NCBI RefSeq assembly: GCF_004795895.1 | Contig: NZ_CP039250.1 | Span: 3,286,001 to 3,350,000, forward strand | Reading direction: 5' to 3' | DNA: 64,000 nucleotides | Origin: Sphingopyxis sp. PAMC25046 | GTDB taxonomy: Bacteria > Pseudomonadota > Alphaproteobacteria > Sphingomonadales > Sphingomonadaceae | Shown here: positions 1-8,287 of the stretch, one piece after another | Numbering within the stretch: the first letter of the stretch is position 1 | Layout: each line of letters begins with the position of its first letter | Program-made: the position numbers and the translations under genes | Notes under the pieces: generated by a model | What the model was told of the DNA's origin: nothing | The model's input: only the letters and a program-made list of their open reading frames with translations | Databases searched by the model: none

Positions 1-603
1 GTCCTCGATCGGTGCCAGGCCCCAGGCTTGGGTCGAGACATAGTGCGGTGGGTAGAGCGGGAAGGATGCGAATGTGATAAGCGCGCCGAGCAGCCCCATT
101 TGCACCATCATGACAAGAAGCAGACCGATCGCCATCGGCGCCGTGGCCGCTCGCAGGCTGCTCCAGAAGAGAAAGGCGCTCGCCAGCAAGCTGAGCTGCA
201 TCGCCCAATAAAGGCCATCGTTCGCCAGCGCCGAGGCATAAGGTGCGGGCGCGTGCCAGAACCAGAACAGGAGAATATGAAGCGCTGCCCATATGGCGGG
301 GCGATCAGGCGCCGGAAGCCCTCGCCAGCCAGAGGCCAGCAGCGGCGCGGCCATCGCGGTCAGCGCGACATGATGAGCGACGCGAACCGAGAAGAGCGCG
401 GACGACAGCGCACAGAGCGGTGAAACGAAAAGGAGAAGCAGCACTCCCATTCCCGCCCAAAAGGTCGTTGCGGCATCTGTTCGCCGGCCGGCCCAGAGCC
501 CGACGAAGAGCAACACCGACAAAAGCAGCGGATCGAAGTTCCAGCGCGCCAGCCATTCGGCCGGCGCCGGCGCAGCGCCGCAATAGGGTAACCATTTTTG
601 CAC
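1..603 (-). CDS. ctaG: Cytochrome c oxidase assembly protein, CtaG/caa3 type (3' end cut by window edge)
   Basis: This is a reading frame open from a GTG at 603 to the window edge. The N-terminus reads MQKWLPYCGAAPAPAEWLAR. Several hydrophobic helices follow, with motifs NFDPLLLSVLLFVGLWAG, HILLFWFWHAPAPY and LLVMMVQMGLLGALITFAS, then PLYPPHYVSTQAWGLAPIED. This is the layout of the caa3_CtaG family (PF09678): polytopic inner-membrane proteins linked to copper delivery and assembly of the oxidase CuB site. The conserved aspartate just before the edge matches the family's DQ-x-G segment, so the missing part should be the last one or two helices. The GTG start is chosen because no ATG lies in frame near the first conserved block. 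It is divergent from the gene at 726. Confidence 0.82.
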   Translation of the reverse strand, partial: MQKWLPYCGAAPAPAEWLARWNFDPLLLSVLLFVGLWAGRRTDAATTFWAGMGVLLLLFVSPLCALSSALFSVRVAHHVALTAMAAPLLASGWRGLPAPDRPAIWAALHILLFWFWHAPAPYASALANDGLYWAMQLSLLASAFLFWSSLRAATAPMAIGLLLVMMVQMGLLGALITFASFPLYPPHYVSTQAWGLAPIED

Positions 604-725
604 CGACGTGCGCCCTTTCCGGAAATTCCAACGTGCCCGCCTCGATCAGGGTTCCGCGCTCCGCGAAACCAATTGCGCCGAAGCGCATTGTTCCAGAGGG
701 GGCTGCAACAGGCCGGAGACGATTT

Positions 726-1154
726 TTGGCGACCCACCCCGATCGCAGCGACAGCCGCATTCATCCACTGCATGGCTTGCTGCTCGCCTTCCCGGTCGCG
801 CTGTTCAGCTCGGCCCTGCTTCTCGACATCACCTATTTGAACACCGCCGAGATGCAGTGGAGCAATTTCTCGGCGTGGGCGATCACCGGCGCGCTCGTCG
901 TCGGAGCGCCGGTTCTGCTCTGGGCCACGATCGCCTTCATCCGTCGGCGCCGTACCCTCTACCGGGCACGTTTTCTCGCCTATCTCCTGCTCGTCCTGAC
1001 CATGTGGGTCGCGGGTCTCGTCAATGCCTTCAAACACAGCCAGGATGCCTGGAGCTCGGTCGGCACGACCGGCCTTCTCCTGTCGATCGTCTCGACCATC
1101 GCCGCGCTCGCAGCAGGCTGCATTGCGTACAGCCGCGGGAGGAATGCTGCATGA
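726..1154 (+). CDS. DUF2231-like four-helix membrane protein
   Basis: About 142 residues beginning MATHPDRSDSRIHPLHG. Four transmembrane stretches are visible: around LLLAFPVALFSSALLLDI, WAITGALVVGAPVLLWATI, FLAYLLLVLTMWVAGLVNAF and GLLLSIVSTIAALAAGC. The N-terminal HPLH motif and helix spacing fit the DUF2231 family of putative membrane proteins, whose function is unknown. I chose the TTG at 726 because a GGAG Shine-Dalgarno sequence lies at 715-718, seven bases upstream, and the protein then starts exactly at the family's usual N-terminus. The gene overlaps the next one by four bases (ATGA), so the two are probably co-translated. Confidence 0.8.
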   Translation: MATHPDRSDSRIHPLHGLLLAFPVALFSSALLLDITYLNTAEMQWSNFSAWAITGALVVGAPVLLWATIAFIRRRRTLYRARFLAYLLLVLTMWVAGLVNAFKHSQDAWSSVGTTGLLLSIVSTIAALAAGCIAYSRGRNAA

Positions 1155-2488
1155 GCCGCGCCTCGATCCTTGCCACATCGCTCGCCCTCGTCAGCCTCGC
1201 GGCTTGCGGCAGCGGCGGCGAAAAACTCGACCAGACAGGGGCCAACCCGAAGCTCCCGGCACTCGACGAAACGCTCGTCCCGCCAATGAAGATCGCGCGG
1301 CCGCAAGGATGGGATGGCGAACGACCGACCGTTCCGGCGGGCTTCACGATCACGCCGGTCGCGGCCGATCTCGAGATTCCGCGCCAGATCCTCGTTCTGC
1401 CCAACGGCGACATTCTCGTCGCCGAAGGATCGGGCGGGCATGCACCGAAGCTGCGGCCCAAGGATGTCATCGCGGGCTATATCAAGAGCCTCGGCAAGAG
1501 CAGCGTGAAGGGTGGCGACCGGATCACCCTTCTCCGCGATGCGAACAATGACGGCAATCCCGAGCTTCGCACCACCTTTATCAAGGACCTCGACGCGCCC
1601 TATGGCCTCGCGCTTGTCGGCAACAGTCTTTACGTCGCCAATCAGGGCGCCTTGCTGCGCTTCCCGTATCGCGAGGGGGTCACCAGCATCGCCGGCAAGG
1701 GCGAAGAGGTGACCAAGCTGCCGTCCGCGGTCAATCACCACTGGACCAAGTCGCTCGCCGCCAGTCCCGACGGGACGAAGCTCTATGTCGGCATCGGTTC
1801 CAACAGCAATGTCGGCGAACGCGGGATGAGTGTCGAAGAAAACCGCGCGGTGATCTGGGAAGTCGATGCCGCCTCGGGCGCAAGCCGCGTCTATGTTTCG
1901 GGCATCCGCAATCCGACCGCCCTCGCCTTCGAGCCGGCGAGCAATCAGCTCTGGGCCGTGGTCAACGAACGCGACGAACTCGGCGCCGAACTCGTCCCCG
2001 ACTATCTGACCTCGGTGCGCGAGGGCTCCTTCTACGGCTGGCCCTACAGCTATTGGGGCAAGAATATCGACCCGCGCGTCCGCCCGCAAAAACCCGACCT
2101 CGTCAAGACCGCGATCGCGCCCGATTATGCGCTCGGCTCGCACGTCGCCCCGCTCGGGCTGAGCTTTGCAACGGGAGAGGGGTTCCCAGGCTATGAGCGA
2201 GGCGCCTTTGTCGGCGAGCATGGCAGCTGGAACCGCCAGACGCTCGCGGGATACAAGGTCAGCTTCGTCCCCTTCGCGGACGGGCGCCCCTCGGGAAAGC
2301 CGCGCGATTTCGTGACCGGTTTCATCAAGGACGGAAAAGCGCGTGGTCGTCCCGTCGGCGTAACCTTCGACCCCGCGCGCAGCGCGCTCTGGATCGCCGA
2401 CGATCTCTCGAACACCGTCTGGCGGGTCACCGGCCCGCGCCCGCTTACACTGCGCTCGCCGTTGGCGAGCGACGAGATCATCGACTGA
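1151..2488 (+). CDS. PQQ-type sorbosone/glucose dehydrogenase-like lipoprotein
   Basis: The protein has 445 residues. The N-terminus is a lipoprotein signal ending LVSLAAC, so the mature protein should be lipid-anchored in the periplasm. The rest is a six-bladed beta-propeller of the GSDH/sorbosone dehydrogenase type. Visible blocks are PRQILVLPNGDILVAEGSG, the HHWTKSLAASPDGTKLYVG segment with the conserved histidine, SGIRNPTALAFEP, GEHGSWNR and a C-terminal ARSALWIADD. Family members oxidise aldose-type sugars or related polyols using PQQ; the substrate here is unknown. Start ATG at 1151 is supported by GGAGG just upstream and by the ATGA overlap with the DUF2231 gene. DUF2231 next to this dehydrogenase suggests a membrane partner. 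Confidence 0.88.
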   Translation: MSRASILATSLALVSLAACGSGGEKLDQTGANPKLPALDETLVPPMKIARPQGWDGERPTVPAGFTITPVAADLEIPRQILVLPNGDILVAEGSGGHAPKLRPKDVIAGYIKSLGKSSVKGGDRITLLRDANNDGNPELRTTFIKDLDAPYGLALVGNSLYVANQGALLRFPYREGVTSIAGKGEEVTKLPSAVNHHWTKSLAASPDGTKLYVGIGSNSNVGERGMSVEENRAVIWEVDAASGASRVYVSGIRNPTALAFEPASNQLWAVVNERDELGAELVPDYLTSVREGSFYGWPYSYWGKNIDPRVRPQKPDLVKTAIAPDYALGSHVAPLGLSFATGEGFPGYERGAFVGEHGSWNRQTLAGYKVSFVPFADGRPSGKPRDFVTGFIKDGKARGRPVGVTFDPARSALWIADDLSNTVWRVTGPRPLTLRSPLASDEIID

Positions 2489-3097
2489 TCAGGCCGCCTG
2501 TTCGGGTTCGAACCGTATCACGCGCCAGACATAGACGAGCACCAGGGCGCCAATGATCGCGGTGCTGACGGGCCCCATATATTTTTCCACACCCTCGAAG
2601 CGCGCACCGAGCAGATAGCCGGCTGCAGCGAGAGCGCCGGTCCATATCCCGGCGCCGATCGCAGTGAGAAAGAGGAAGCGGGGAAGCGGCATGGCGAAAA
2701 CACCTGCCGGGATCGATATCAGGGTGCGCAGCCCCGGTATCAGATGTGCAAGCGGCACCGCCCAGGTGCCATGACGACAGAACCATTTTTCGAGTTTCTC
2801 GATATCGCGCCCGCTGAGGGTGATCCAGCGCCCGTGCCGGTCGGCCCAGCGGCGGAGGCGCTTGTCGCCGATACTGCGCGCGATGCCGTACCAGAAAAGC
2901 GCCCCGAGCATGGTGCCCGCGAGACCCGCCAGCACCACGAGCGCGATATGATATTTGCCATCGGCCGCCCCGAAGCCGGCGAGCGGCATGATCACCTCCG
3001 ACGGGATCGGTGGAAAGAGATTTTCGAGGAACATCAGAAAGATGATGCCGAGATAGCCCATCTGTTCGACAAGATCGGTCACCCAGTCGGTCATCAT
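2489..3097 (-). CDS. DedA family membrane protein
   Basis: The protein has 202 residues: an N-terminal MGYLGIIFLMFLENLFPPIP, then EVIMPLAGF, a GTMLGALFWYGIARSIG segment, HGTWAVPLAHLIPGLRTLIS with the conserved arginine and proline, and two C-terminal hydrophobic helices. These are hallmarks of the DedA/SNARE-associated (VTT) family, implicated in lipid flipping, envelope integrity and drug or pH tolerance. Two ATG codons follow GGAGGA; the second (3094) has the better spacing. The gene converges on the sugar dehydrogenase with no gap. A stress-type promoter at 3130-3154 points at it. Confidence 0.9.
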   Translation of the reverse strand: MMTDWVTDLVEQMGYLGIIFLMFLENLFPPIPSEVIMPLAGFGAADGKYHIALVVLAGLAGTMLGALFWYGIARSIGDKRLRRWADRHGRWITLSGRDIEKLEKWFCRHGTWAVPLAHLIPGLRTLISIPAGVFAMPLPRFLFLTAIGAGIWTGALAAAGYLLGARFEGVEKYMGPVSTAIIGALVLVYVWRVIRFEPEQAA

Positions 3098-3129
3098 CTT
3101 CCTCCATGCACCTACGCCATCGACGAAAG

Positions 3130-3154
3130 AACCATCCGCGGCGTTCGCCGTTCC
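3130..3154 (-). promoter_or_regulatory. EcfG-like promoter for dedA
   Basis: On the minus strand this reads GGAAC, 16 bases, GGTT, about 33 bases before the dedA start. EcfG promoters in alphaproteobacteria have the consensus GGAAC-N16/17-CGTT; this differs by one base in the -10 element. Confidence 0.6.
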
Positions 3155-3207
3155 AACGCGCCCGGCCGATGCCTTGTTGCCGGACCGCGACATACCGCGG
3201 CGGCGGG

Positions 3208-3232
3208 GGAACTTGCCCCGATGCCATGCGTC
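3208..3232 (+). promoter_or_regulatory. Possible EcfG-like promoter for the BON protein
   Basis: GGAAC, 16 bases, CGTC, about 72 bases before the start at 3305. It lies back to back with the dedA site, so both divergent genes could answer to the same sigma factor. The -10 has one mismatch. Confidence 0.45.
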
Positions 3233-3304
3233 GGTTGGGTGGGACGGGGGGTTGCTGAAACTCCCCGGCAACCTGCCCGCCACTTCAACTATAGGAGATG
3301 GATC

Positions 3305-4096
3305 ATGGACAGGTTCGAAGACCGCACCCCGCTCTGGGACTATAGCGACAACAGCAGCCCCGACACCGGCGCCTCGCCTCGAGGCTACAATCGCAGCCGC
3401 GCCGAGGACGCCTCGCGCGCTTATGTGGCGATCGAGGAAGACGGGCGCGAGCAGCGCCGCCCGCGCCGTCCCTATCGCGAGCAGGGCTATCGCCGCGACA
3501 ATTGGGAGGACGAGCGCGCCGGCGACTACCGCCGCCCGGTCCGCAGCATCGAGCGCTCGGACTGGCCGCGCTATGAACGCACGTCCCGGAGAGAAGATTA
3601 TTACGACGCGGCGGCCGAGGCGCGGGGCGAGCGGCGTCCAGGCGGAGGCGGCTATTGGCCCAGCGAGTTCGGCTACCCGCCGTCGGGTGGGTACTCGCCT
3701 TACGGAAATTATCCGCAATCGCGCCGTCCCGATTACGATCCCGACGAGCGCGGATTTCTCGACCGCGCCGGAGACGAGTTGCTCTCCTGGTTTGGAGACC
3801 GTGATGCGCGCCGTCGCCGCGAGCTCGACCATCGCGGGCGCGGCCCGAAAGGCTATATTCGTTCCGACGAGCGGATCCGCGAGGATGTCAACGACCGGCT
3901 CACCGAGGATGTCTGGATCGACGCTTCGGAGATCGAGGTGAGCGTCGCCGACGGCGAAGTCACGCTGGCGGGAACCGTCGAGGATCGTCGGTCGAAACGG
4001 CGCGCCGAGGACCTCGCCGACGACGTCACCGGGGTCAAGCATGTGCAAAATAATCTGCGCTATTCGACCGGCGTTGTAAGTCCGAAACTCAGCTGA
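3305..4096 (+). CDS. BON-domain protein with long charged N-terminal region
   Basis: The protein has 263 residues. Residues about 1-180 are low-complexity, rich in Arg, Asp, Tyr, Gly and Pro, probably disordered. The last about 75 residues form one BON domain: IRSDERIREDVNDRLTED, an ASEIEVSVADGEVTLAG strand pair and a DLADDVTGVKHVQNNL helix. BON domains bind membranes or phospholipids and occur in stress proteins such as OsmY. No signal peptide is visible. The start is set by AGGAGA at 3293-3298; the ATG inside that motif is out of frame. It is divergent from dedA and followed by a terminator. Confidence 0.85.
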   Translation: MDRFEDRTPLWDYSDNSSPDTGASPRGYNRSRAEDASRAYVAIEEDGREQRRPRRPYREQGYRRDNWEDERAGDYRRPVRSIERSDWPRYERTSRREDYYDAAAEARGERRPGGGGYWPSEFGYPPSGGYSPYGNYPQSRRPDYDPDERGFLDRAGDELLSWFGDRDARRRRELDHRGRGPKGYIRSDERIREDVNDRLTEDVWIDASEIEVSVADGEVTLAGTVEDRRSKRRAEDLADDVTGVKHVQNNLRYSTGVVSPKLS

Positions 4097-4113
4097 ACCA
4101 AATGAGCAAGATT

Positions 4114-4141
4114 GGGTCGCGCCGACGTGCGCGGCCCTTTT
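4114..4141 (+). terminator. Rho-independent terminator after the BON gene
   Basis: Nine-base-pair stem GGGTCGCGC / GCGCGGCCC (one G-U pair) with a six-base loop, followed by TTTT. Confidence 0.65.
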
Positions 4142-4189
4142 GCCAGCTGTTCAGCTTCGCGACACGCTTCCTTGGCCGAGATCATCGCG

Positions 4190-4807
4190 ATGCCGGTTAC
4201 CACGAACCTTTCCTGGGACGCGCTCGCCCTATATGACATGGGCGGCGCGCCCATCCTCATCCTGTTGTTCAACATTCCCTACGTCGGCCGCGCACTGCGC
4301 GCGCTCTTCTCCTTCGCCATTCTCGCTTTCGCGATCTTCCTTGTCCTCCAGCAGGCTCCCTTGGACCCCGGCCTCTCCCGGGTCACTGCCGCGCTCGACA
4401 TCGAGCGCCAGCAAGTCAGCGGCGAAGAATTACGCATCCCGATGGCCGCGACGGGCATTTCTGGGTCGATGCCACGACCGGGGCCACGAAGATCCGCATG
4501 CTGGTGACAGCGGAGCCAGCGTGACTGCGCTCTCGGCGAGCACCGCGCGGCGCGCAGCTATCGAACCCGACCCGACCCTTGTCCCGATTCTTATGAAAAC
4601 CGCGAACGGCACCGTCCGCGCCGATTCGGGCACGATCGAACACAGGGCCATCGGGCCGATGCATGCGAAAAACTTCAAAGCGGCGATCTCGCCGGCGAGC
4701 GGCGATACCGACCGCTGGGGAATAATTTCCTGTCGAGCCTCAAGTCCGGGCGCGTCGAAGATCGCACGCTCATCCTCTTACCTGAGAAGAACAGCTCCGC
4801 CGTGTAG
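4190..4807 (+). pseudogene. Retroviral-type aspartic protease relic (frameshifted copy of the gene at 59317)
   Basis: Translation from ATG 4190 (MPVTTNLSWDALALYDMGG) follows the intact protease at 59317 through its two N-terminal helices, then loses frame. Three single-base deletions restore it: one just after the ATCCCGATG near 4443, one in CTGGTGACAGC near 4506 (GTG-GAC expected), and one near 4712 in GACCGCTGGGG. With these repaired, the protein keeps LVDSGASVTALSA (the aspartic protease DSG motif), PTLVPILMKTANGTVRAD and a C-terminal LILLPEKN before TAG at 4805. Family: clan AA, TIGR02281-like, membrane-anchored. Sequencing error is an alternative, but three indels in 600 bases beside clean genes favour decay. 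Confidence 0.82.
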
Positions 4808-4880
4808 CGGCGAAGTATCGCGGTCAACGCGAGACGAGCCAACCGCAGAATTCCACCCCTGTCGGGGCCAAATTCGACGG

Positions 4881-5114
4881 TCAGGCGCTGGCCCCCGGAT
4901 TACCACCGAAGGGTGTTGACCGCGGACGCGCCCATTTCCGGTTTATACGATGGAGAATATGGAGTTCCGCGGCTGCCTGATCCCAAATGATCGCCTGCTC
5001 CATATCGCCGATAGCGCGCGCTGCTGCAGCATGGGCTACCGCGAAATCCTCGGCGCCCTCGCCCCTGCTGTCCTCGGCCTCGAGCATCGCCGCCCAGACA
5101 TCTTCGGAGATCAC
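4881..5114 (-). CDS. Small conserved-looking hypothetical protein
   Basis: A 77-residue protein beginning at GTG 5114 (M-ISEDVWAAMLEAEDSRG), with a GGGGAGAG Shine-Dalgarno-like stretch just upstream. The body is helical (AVAHAAAARAIGDMEQAIIW, then DQAAAELHILHRINRKW) and has no signal peptide or metal motif. I recognise no characterised domain. An upstream in-frame start at 5210 would add a cysteine-rich, atypical N-terminus, so I prefer GTG. It stands between the protease relic and the Crp/Fnr regulator, divergent from the latter. Confidence 0.55.
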   Translation of the reverse strand: MISEDVWAAMLEAEDSRGEGAEDFAVAHAAAARAIGDMEQAIIWDQAAAELHILHRINRKWARPRSTPFGGNPGASA

Positions 5115-5244
5115 GACCCACTCTCCCCGCTGCCGAAATGGCCCGCTACTTGTACAACAGAGGGTAAAATCTCGACTTAACCCATGTTGGATCAATCGCC
5201 TCTGCGACACGCCATAAGGCTAGGCGGCATGATCCCATGTCCGG

Positions 5245-6099
5245 ATGCGGAACCCATCGTCGCCTTTCGATGTTCTGAGCGCATGCGTCACCCAATTTTC
5301 TGGAATGGATTTGGCAGAGACGATGCCCATGTCGGTGCGCTGGATGGGTGACGACCCCGTCATGACGCGGGACGATCCGCTCGGTATCTTCATCCGCAAG
5401 CTACTCAGTCACAGCCGGCTCTCGGCGGACGACCAGGAGGCCCTTCGGTCGCTTCCCTTCCAATTTCGCCGCTTCGATCCCAATGACCATATCCTGCGCG
5501 AAGGCGACAAAGCCAAGATTTGTCCGGTTCTTCTCCAAGGCTATGCGTATCGGCAGAAGACCTCTGCCGATGGCGGCCGGCAGATTGTCGCGCTCAAAAT
5601 CCCCGGCGATGCGCTCGATTTCCAGTCGCTCTACGTCGAGACCGCCGATCATAACCTGCAAGCGCTCAGTCAGGTCGAAGTCGCGATGTTCGCGATCAAG
5701 GATTTCGAGAGGCTGGTCGCCGCGCGCCCCAATCTCGCCCGCGCGGTGATCGTCGACATCTTGATCGAGGCTTCGATCGGCCGCGAATGGTTGCTCAATA
5801 TCGGCCGCCGCAACGCGCTCGCCCGGCTCGCGCACCTGCTCTGCGAAATATTCTGTCGCGTCCGGCAAATCTCGGGCGAGGATATCGGCGGGCTCGAAGT
5901 CCCGCTGACCCAGGAGCAGCTTGCCGATCTTCTGGGCCTCACGCCGGTTCATATCAATCGGACGATCAAGATTCTCGAGCAAGCCGGCGCGGTCCGGCGC
6001 ATCTCGCGGCGCCTCACGATCGGCGAGCTTGCGACGCTCGAGAAAATGGCCGATTTTTCGGACCTTTATCTGCATCGAAACAGCGTCTCGGCGGTTTAG
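5245..6099 (+). CDS. Crp/Fnr family transcriptional regulator
   Basis: The C-terminal 240 residues form a classic Crp/Fnr protein. A cyclic-nucleotide-binding-like beta-roll (DPNDHILREGDKAKICPVLL, then GRQIVALKIPGDALDFQSLY) is followed by a long dimer helix. A winged HTH, LTQEQLADLLGLTPVHINRT, precedes IKILEQAGAVRRISRR. No FNR-type iron-sulfur cysteines are visible at the N-terminus, so the ligand is unknown. The start is uncertain: 5245 gives 284 residues, but ATG 5305 or 5362 (MTRDDPLGIFIRKLL) would match the usual family length better. The DUF6894 gene follows after 35 bases; the same pairing recurs at 36-37.5 kb. Confidence 0.85.
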   Translation: MRNPSSPFDVLSACVTQFSGMDLAETMPMSVRWMGDDPVMTRDDPLGIFIRKLLSHSRLSADDQEALRSLPFQFRRFDPNDHILREGDKAKICPVLLQGYAYRQKTSADGGRQIVALKIPGDALDFQSLYVETADHNLQALSQVEVAMFAIKDFERLVAARPNLARAVIVDILIEASIGREWLLNIGRRNALARLAHLLCEIFCRVRQISGEDIGGLEVPLTQEQLADLLGLTPVHINRTIKILEQAGAVRRISRRLTIGELATLEKMADFSDLYLHRNSVSAV

Positions 6100-6134
6100 C
6101 AGAGACGCGAACAGCGAAGAGGAGACCAGCCGCG

Positions 6135-6392
6135 ATGCCGCGCTACTTCTTCCATCTCTGCGATGGCACCGAGGAAATCGACGAGCAGGGCCATGAGCTG
6201 CCCGACGACGATGCTGCCCGGCTTGAGGCCATTCGCTATGGCGGCGGTCTCATCCAGGACGACCCCGCGCTGTTGCTCACGGATCAGAATTTGAGGATCA
6301 ATGTCACCGACGAGGAGCGGAAGCTTCGCTTCGCGATCGTCATGCTGGCGGTCGATGCCGGATGGCAGCCCCAACAAGGGGGCCCCGGCTAA
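6135..6392 (+). CDS. DUF6894 small protein
   Basis: 85 residues starting MPRYFFHLCDGTEEIDEQG, with the ARLEAIRYGGGLIQDD helix and a C-terminal strand RKLRFAIVMLAVDAG. This is the DUF6894 pattern: an MPRYFFH start, a D-x-x-G turn, then A-x-x-E-A. These small cytoplasmic proteins of unknown role are often present in many copies in rhizobia and sphingomonads. AGGAG lies at 6118-6122. It shares clear similarity with the gene at 37231, and both lie beside a Crp/Fnr regulator. Confidence 0.82.
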   Translation: MPRYFFHLCDGTEEIDEQGHELPDDDAARLEAIRYGGGLIQDDPALLLTDQNLRINVTDEERKLRFAIVMLAVDAGWQPQQGGPG

Positions 6393-6411
6393 TGAGGTTG
6401 GGGCGCAGCCG

Positions 6412-7173
6412 ATGACGCCTCGCTGGCCTTCCATCCTATGGATCGTGCGCCATGGCCAAAGCGCCGGCAATGTAGCGCGCGATGCAGCCGATGCCGCTGG
6501 CGATCTCCGCATCGGGCTCGACCACCGCGATGTCGATGTGCCGTTGTCGAAGCTCGGAGAAGAGCAGTCGAGAGCGCTCGGCGAGTGGTTCGCGAGCGGC
6601 GAGGAGGACGGGCGTCCCGAAGTCATGCTCGCCTCCCCCTATTTGCGCGCGTTGCAGACCGCCGAAATCTTTCGGGGAGCCGGCGGATGCGCGCCGGAAG
6701 AGAAAATCTGCGTCGACGAGCGTTTGCGCGAAAAGGAGTTCGGGATCCTCGACGGGCTGACGCGGGCAGGCATCGAAGCGTCGCAGCCCGAGCAGGCTCG
6801 ATATCGCGCGCTGCTCGGCAAATTCTATCACCGCCCACCGGGCGGCGAGAGCTGGTGTGACGTGATCCTGCGCCTGCGCTCGCTGCTCGACACCGTGTCG
6901 CTCCATTATGGCGGCCGCCGCGTGATGATCGTCGCGCATCAGGTCGTCGTGCTGTGCCTGCGCACCATCATCGAAAATCTGGGCGAGAAAGAAATCCTCG
7001 CGATCGACCGGCAAGGCGATGTCGCCAATTGCGCGATCACCGAATATCGCTTCGATCCCGACGGGGGCCGCGACGGCAACCTCGTCCTTGCGCGCTATAA
7101 TGTGACCGCGCCGATGGCGGGCGAGATCCCCGTGACGGACGAGCCCGATGCGATGGTCGCCGCGCGTGGCTGA
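6412..7173 (+). CDS. Histidine phosphatase family protein
   Basis: 253 residues. The N-terminal LWIVRHGQSAGNVARD carries the catalytic RHG. PLSKLGEEQSRALGEW, ASPYLRALQTAEIF, DERLREKEFGILDG and a C-terminal MIVAHQVVVLCLRTII with the second catalytic histidine follow the phosphoglycerate-mutase-like branch of the superfamily. The substrate cannot be fixed from the sequence; such proteins act on phosphosugars, nucleotides or phosphoproteins. Start ATG 6412 lies 19 bases after the DUF6894 gene. The 3' end overlaps the NAD(P)HX dehydratase gene, suggesting one transcript. Confidence 0.88.
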   Translation: MTPRWPSILWIVRHGQSAGNVARDAADAAGDLRIGLDHRDVDVPLSKLGEEQSRALGEWFASGEEDGRPEVMLASPYLRALQTAEIFRGAGGCAPEEKICVDERLREKEFGILDGLTRAGIEASQPEQARYRALLGKFYHRPPGGESWCDVILRLRSLLDTVSLHYGGRRVMIVAHQVVVLCLRTIIENLGEKEILAIDRQGDVANCAITEYRFDPDGGRDGNLVLARYNVTAPMAGEIPVTDEPDAMVAARG

Positions 7174-8050
7174 GCCCGCCGCGCTCGATTCCGCCTGGCT
7201 GAAGGCGAACCCGCTCCCCGACCATCACGACAATATCGACAAGAACGGCCGCGGCCGTCTTCTGATCGTCGGCGGTTCGCGGCGCGTGCCCGGCGGCATG
7301 CTGCTCACCGCCGAAGCCGCCTTCCGCGCGGGCGCCGGAAAAGTGACGATCGCGACCATCGCCTCGGCAGCAATTCCGGTCGGCGTCGCCATCCCGGCCT
7401 GTGCCGTCGTCGAGCTCCCCGAAACGGAGACCGGCGAGATCTCACCAGACAGCGCCGCGCTCATCGTCGCGGAAATGGCAGGTCACGACGCGATCGTCTT
7501 CGGACCCGCTATGATCGACGAAGCGGGCGTGCGCACGCTTCTCGCCGATCTTCTCCCGCAGCTACCGCGCGACATCTTCCTCCTCCTCGATGCGTTCGCC
7601 CTCCGCGCCGCCGCCGATCATGTCGATGCAATCAAGTCGCGCGGCGCGCATGTGGTTCTCACCCCCCATGAGGGCGAGCTTGCCGCCATGCTCGATATCG
7701 AGCGCGCGGCGGTTGCGGCCGATCCATTGGCGGCGCTCGAACAGGCCGCCTCGACCTTCGACTGCGCGGTGATGGTGAAGGGGTCGACCAGCCATCTCAT
7801 CGCGGGCGATACTTGCCTTGCCTATGCCGGCGGCGGTCTTGGGCTCGCGGTCAGCGGTTCGGGAGATGTTCTCGCCGGTCTGATCGCCGGCCTCGGCGCG
7901 CGGGGCCTTGACCCGCTCGAAGCGTCGGCGTGGGGCATCTGGCTACATGGCGAAGCGGGCCGCCGCCTTTCCGAGACGATGGGACCGATCGGCTATTTCG
8001 CGCGCGAATTATCGCCGCTCGTTCCGGGCCTCATGCGCGGGGCCTCATGA
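7148..8050 (+). CDS. nnrD: ADP-dependent NAD(P)H-hydrate dehydratase
   Basis: About 300 residues of the ribokinase-like carbohydrate kinase fold. It repairs hydrated NAD(P)H (NADHX/NADPHX) using ADP. Visible motifs: NGRGRLLIVGGSRRVPGGM (N-terminal glycine-rich loop), AFRAGAGKVTIAT, VLTPHEGELAAML, MVKGSTSHLI and the anion-hole/catalytic block AVSGSGDVLAGLIAGLGARG. Only the dehydratase half is present; the epimerase NnrE, often fused, is absent. ATG 7148 overlaps the phosphatase gene by 26 bases; GTG 7166, overlapping its stop, is an alternative start. A strong inverted repeat follows. Confidence 0.9.
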   Translation: MRWSPRVAEPAALDSAWLKANPLPDHHDNIDKNGRGRLLIVGGSRRVPGGMLLTAEAAFRAGAGKVTIATIASAAIPVGVAIPACAVVELPETETGEISPDSAALIVAEMAGHDAIVFGPAMIDEAGVRTLLADLLPQLPRDIFLLLDAFALRAAADHVDAIKSRGAHVVLTPHEGELAAMLDIERAAVAADPLAALEQAASTFDCAVMVKGSTSHLIAGDTCLAYAGGGLGLAVSGSGDVLAGLIAGLGARGLDPLEASAWGIWLHGEAGRRLSETMGPIGYFARELSPLVPGLMRGAS

Positions 8051-8054
8051 CAAA

Positions 8055-8088
8055 CGAAAGGCTCCGCCTGGTGGGGCGGAGCCTTTCG
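8055..8088 (+). terminator. Perfect 14-bp hairpin terminator after nnrD
   Basis: CGAAAGGCTCCGCC and GGCGGAGCCTTTCG flank a six-base loop TGGTGG. The palindrome carries A and T tracts at its ends, so it could stop transcription from either side. Confidence 0.75.
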
Positions 8089-8224
8089 GGCCTCTGCGGG
8101 CGGGAGCCGCGAGCAAGAGTCCCCCTGACACTCGCCCGTGGGTCGCGTACGAACGATTGCCCGCGCCTTTGCTACACCGGCACCGACCGACCCGACACAA
8201 CCTTTGTTAAGTCGCGCCCTTGGC

Positions 8225-8256
8225 AAAAACCGGACCGCGGCGATGCCACGGTCCGG
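8225..8256 (-). terminator. Terminator for the Q-rich small gene
   Basis: Hairpin with CCGGACCG / CGGTCCGG arms (8230-8256) followed, on the minus strand, by five T residues. It lies 32 bases after the stop codon of the gene at 8288-8455. Confidence 0.7.
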
Positions 8257-8287
8257 CCAAAAGCGCGCGAGGAAACGCGGCTTTTGT

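Noticed and set aside
980..2221. 413-codon minus-strand frame opposite the sugar dehydrogenase
   Set aside because: No recognisable domain or ribosome site; the sense frame is a lipoprotein with clear family motifs.
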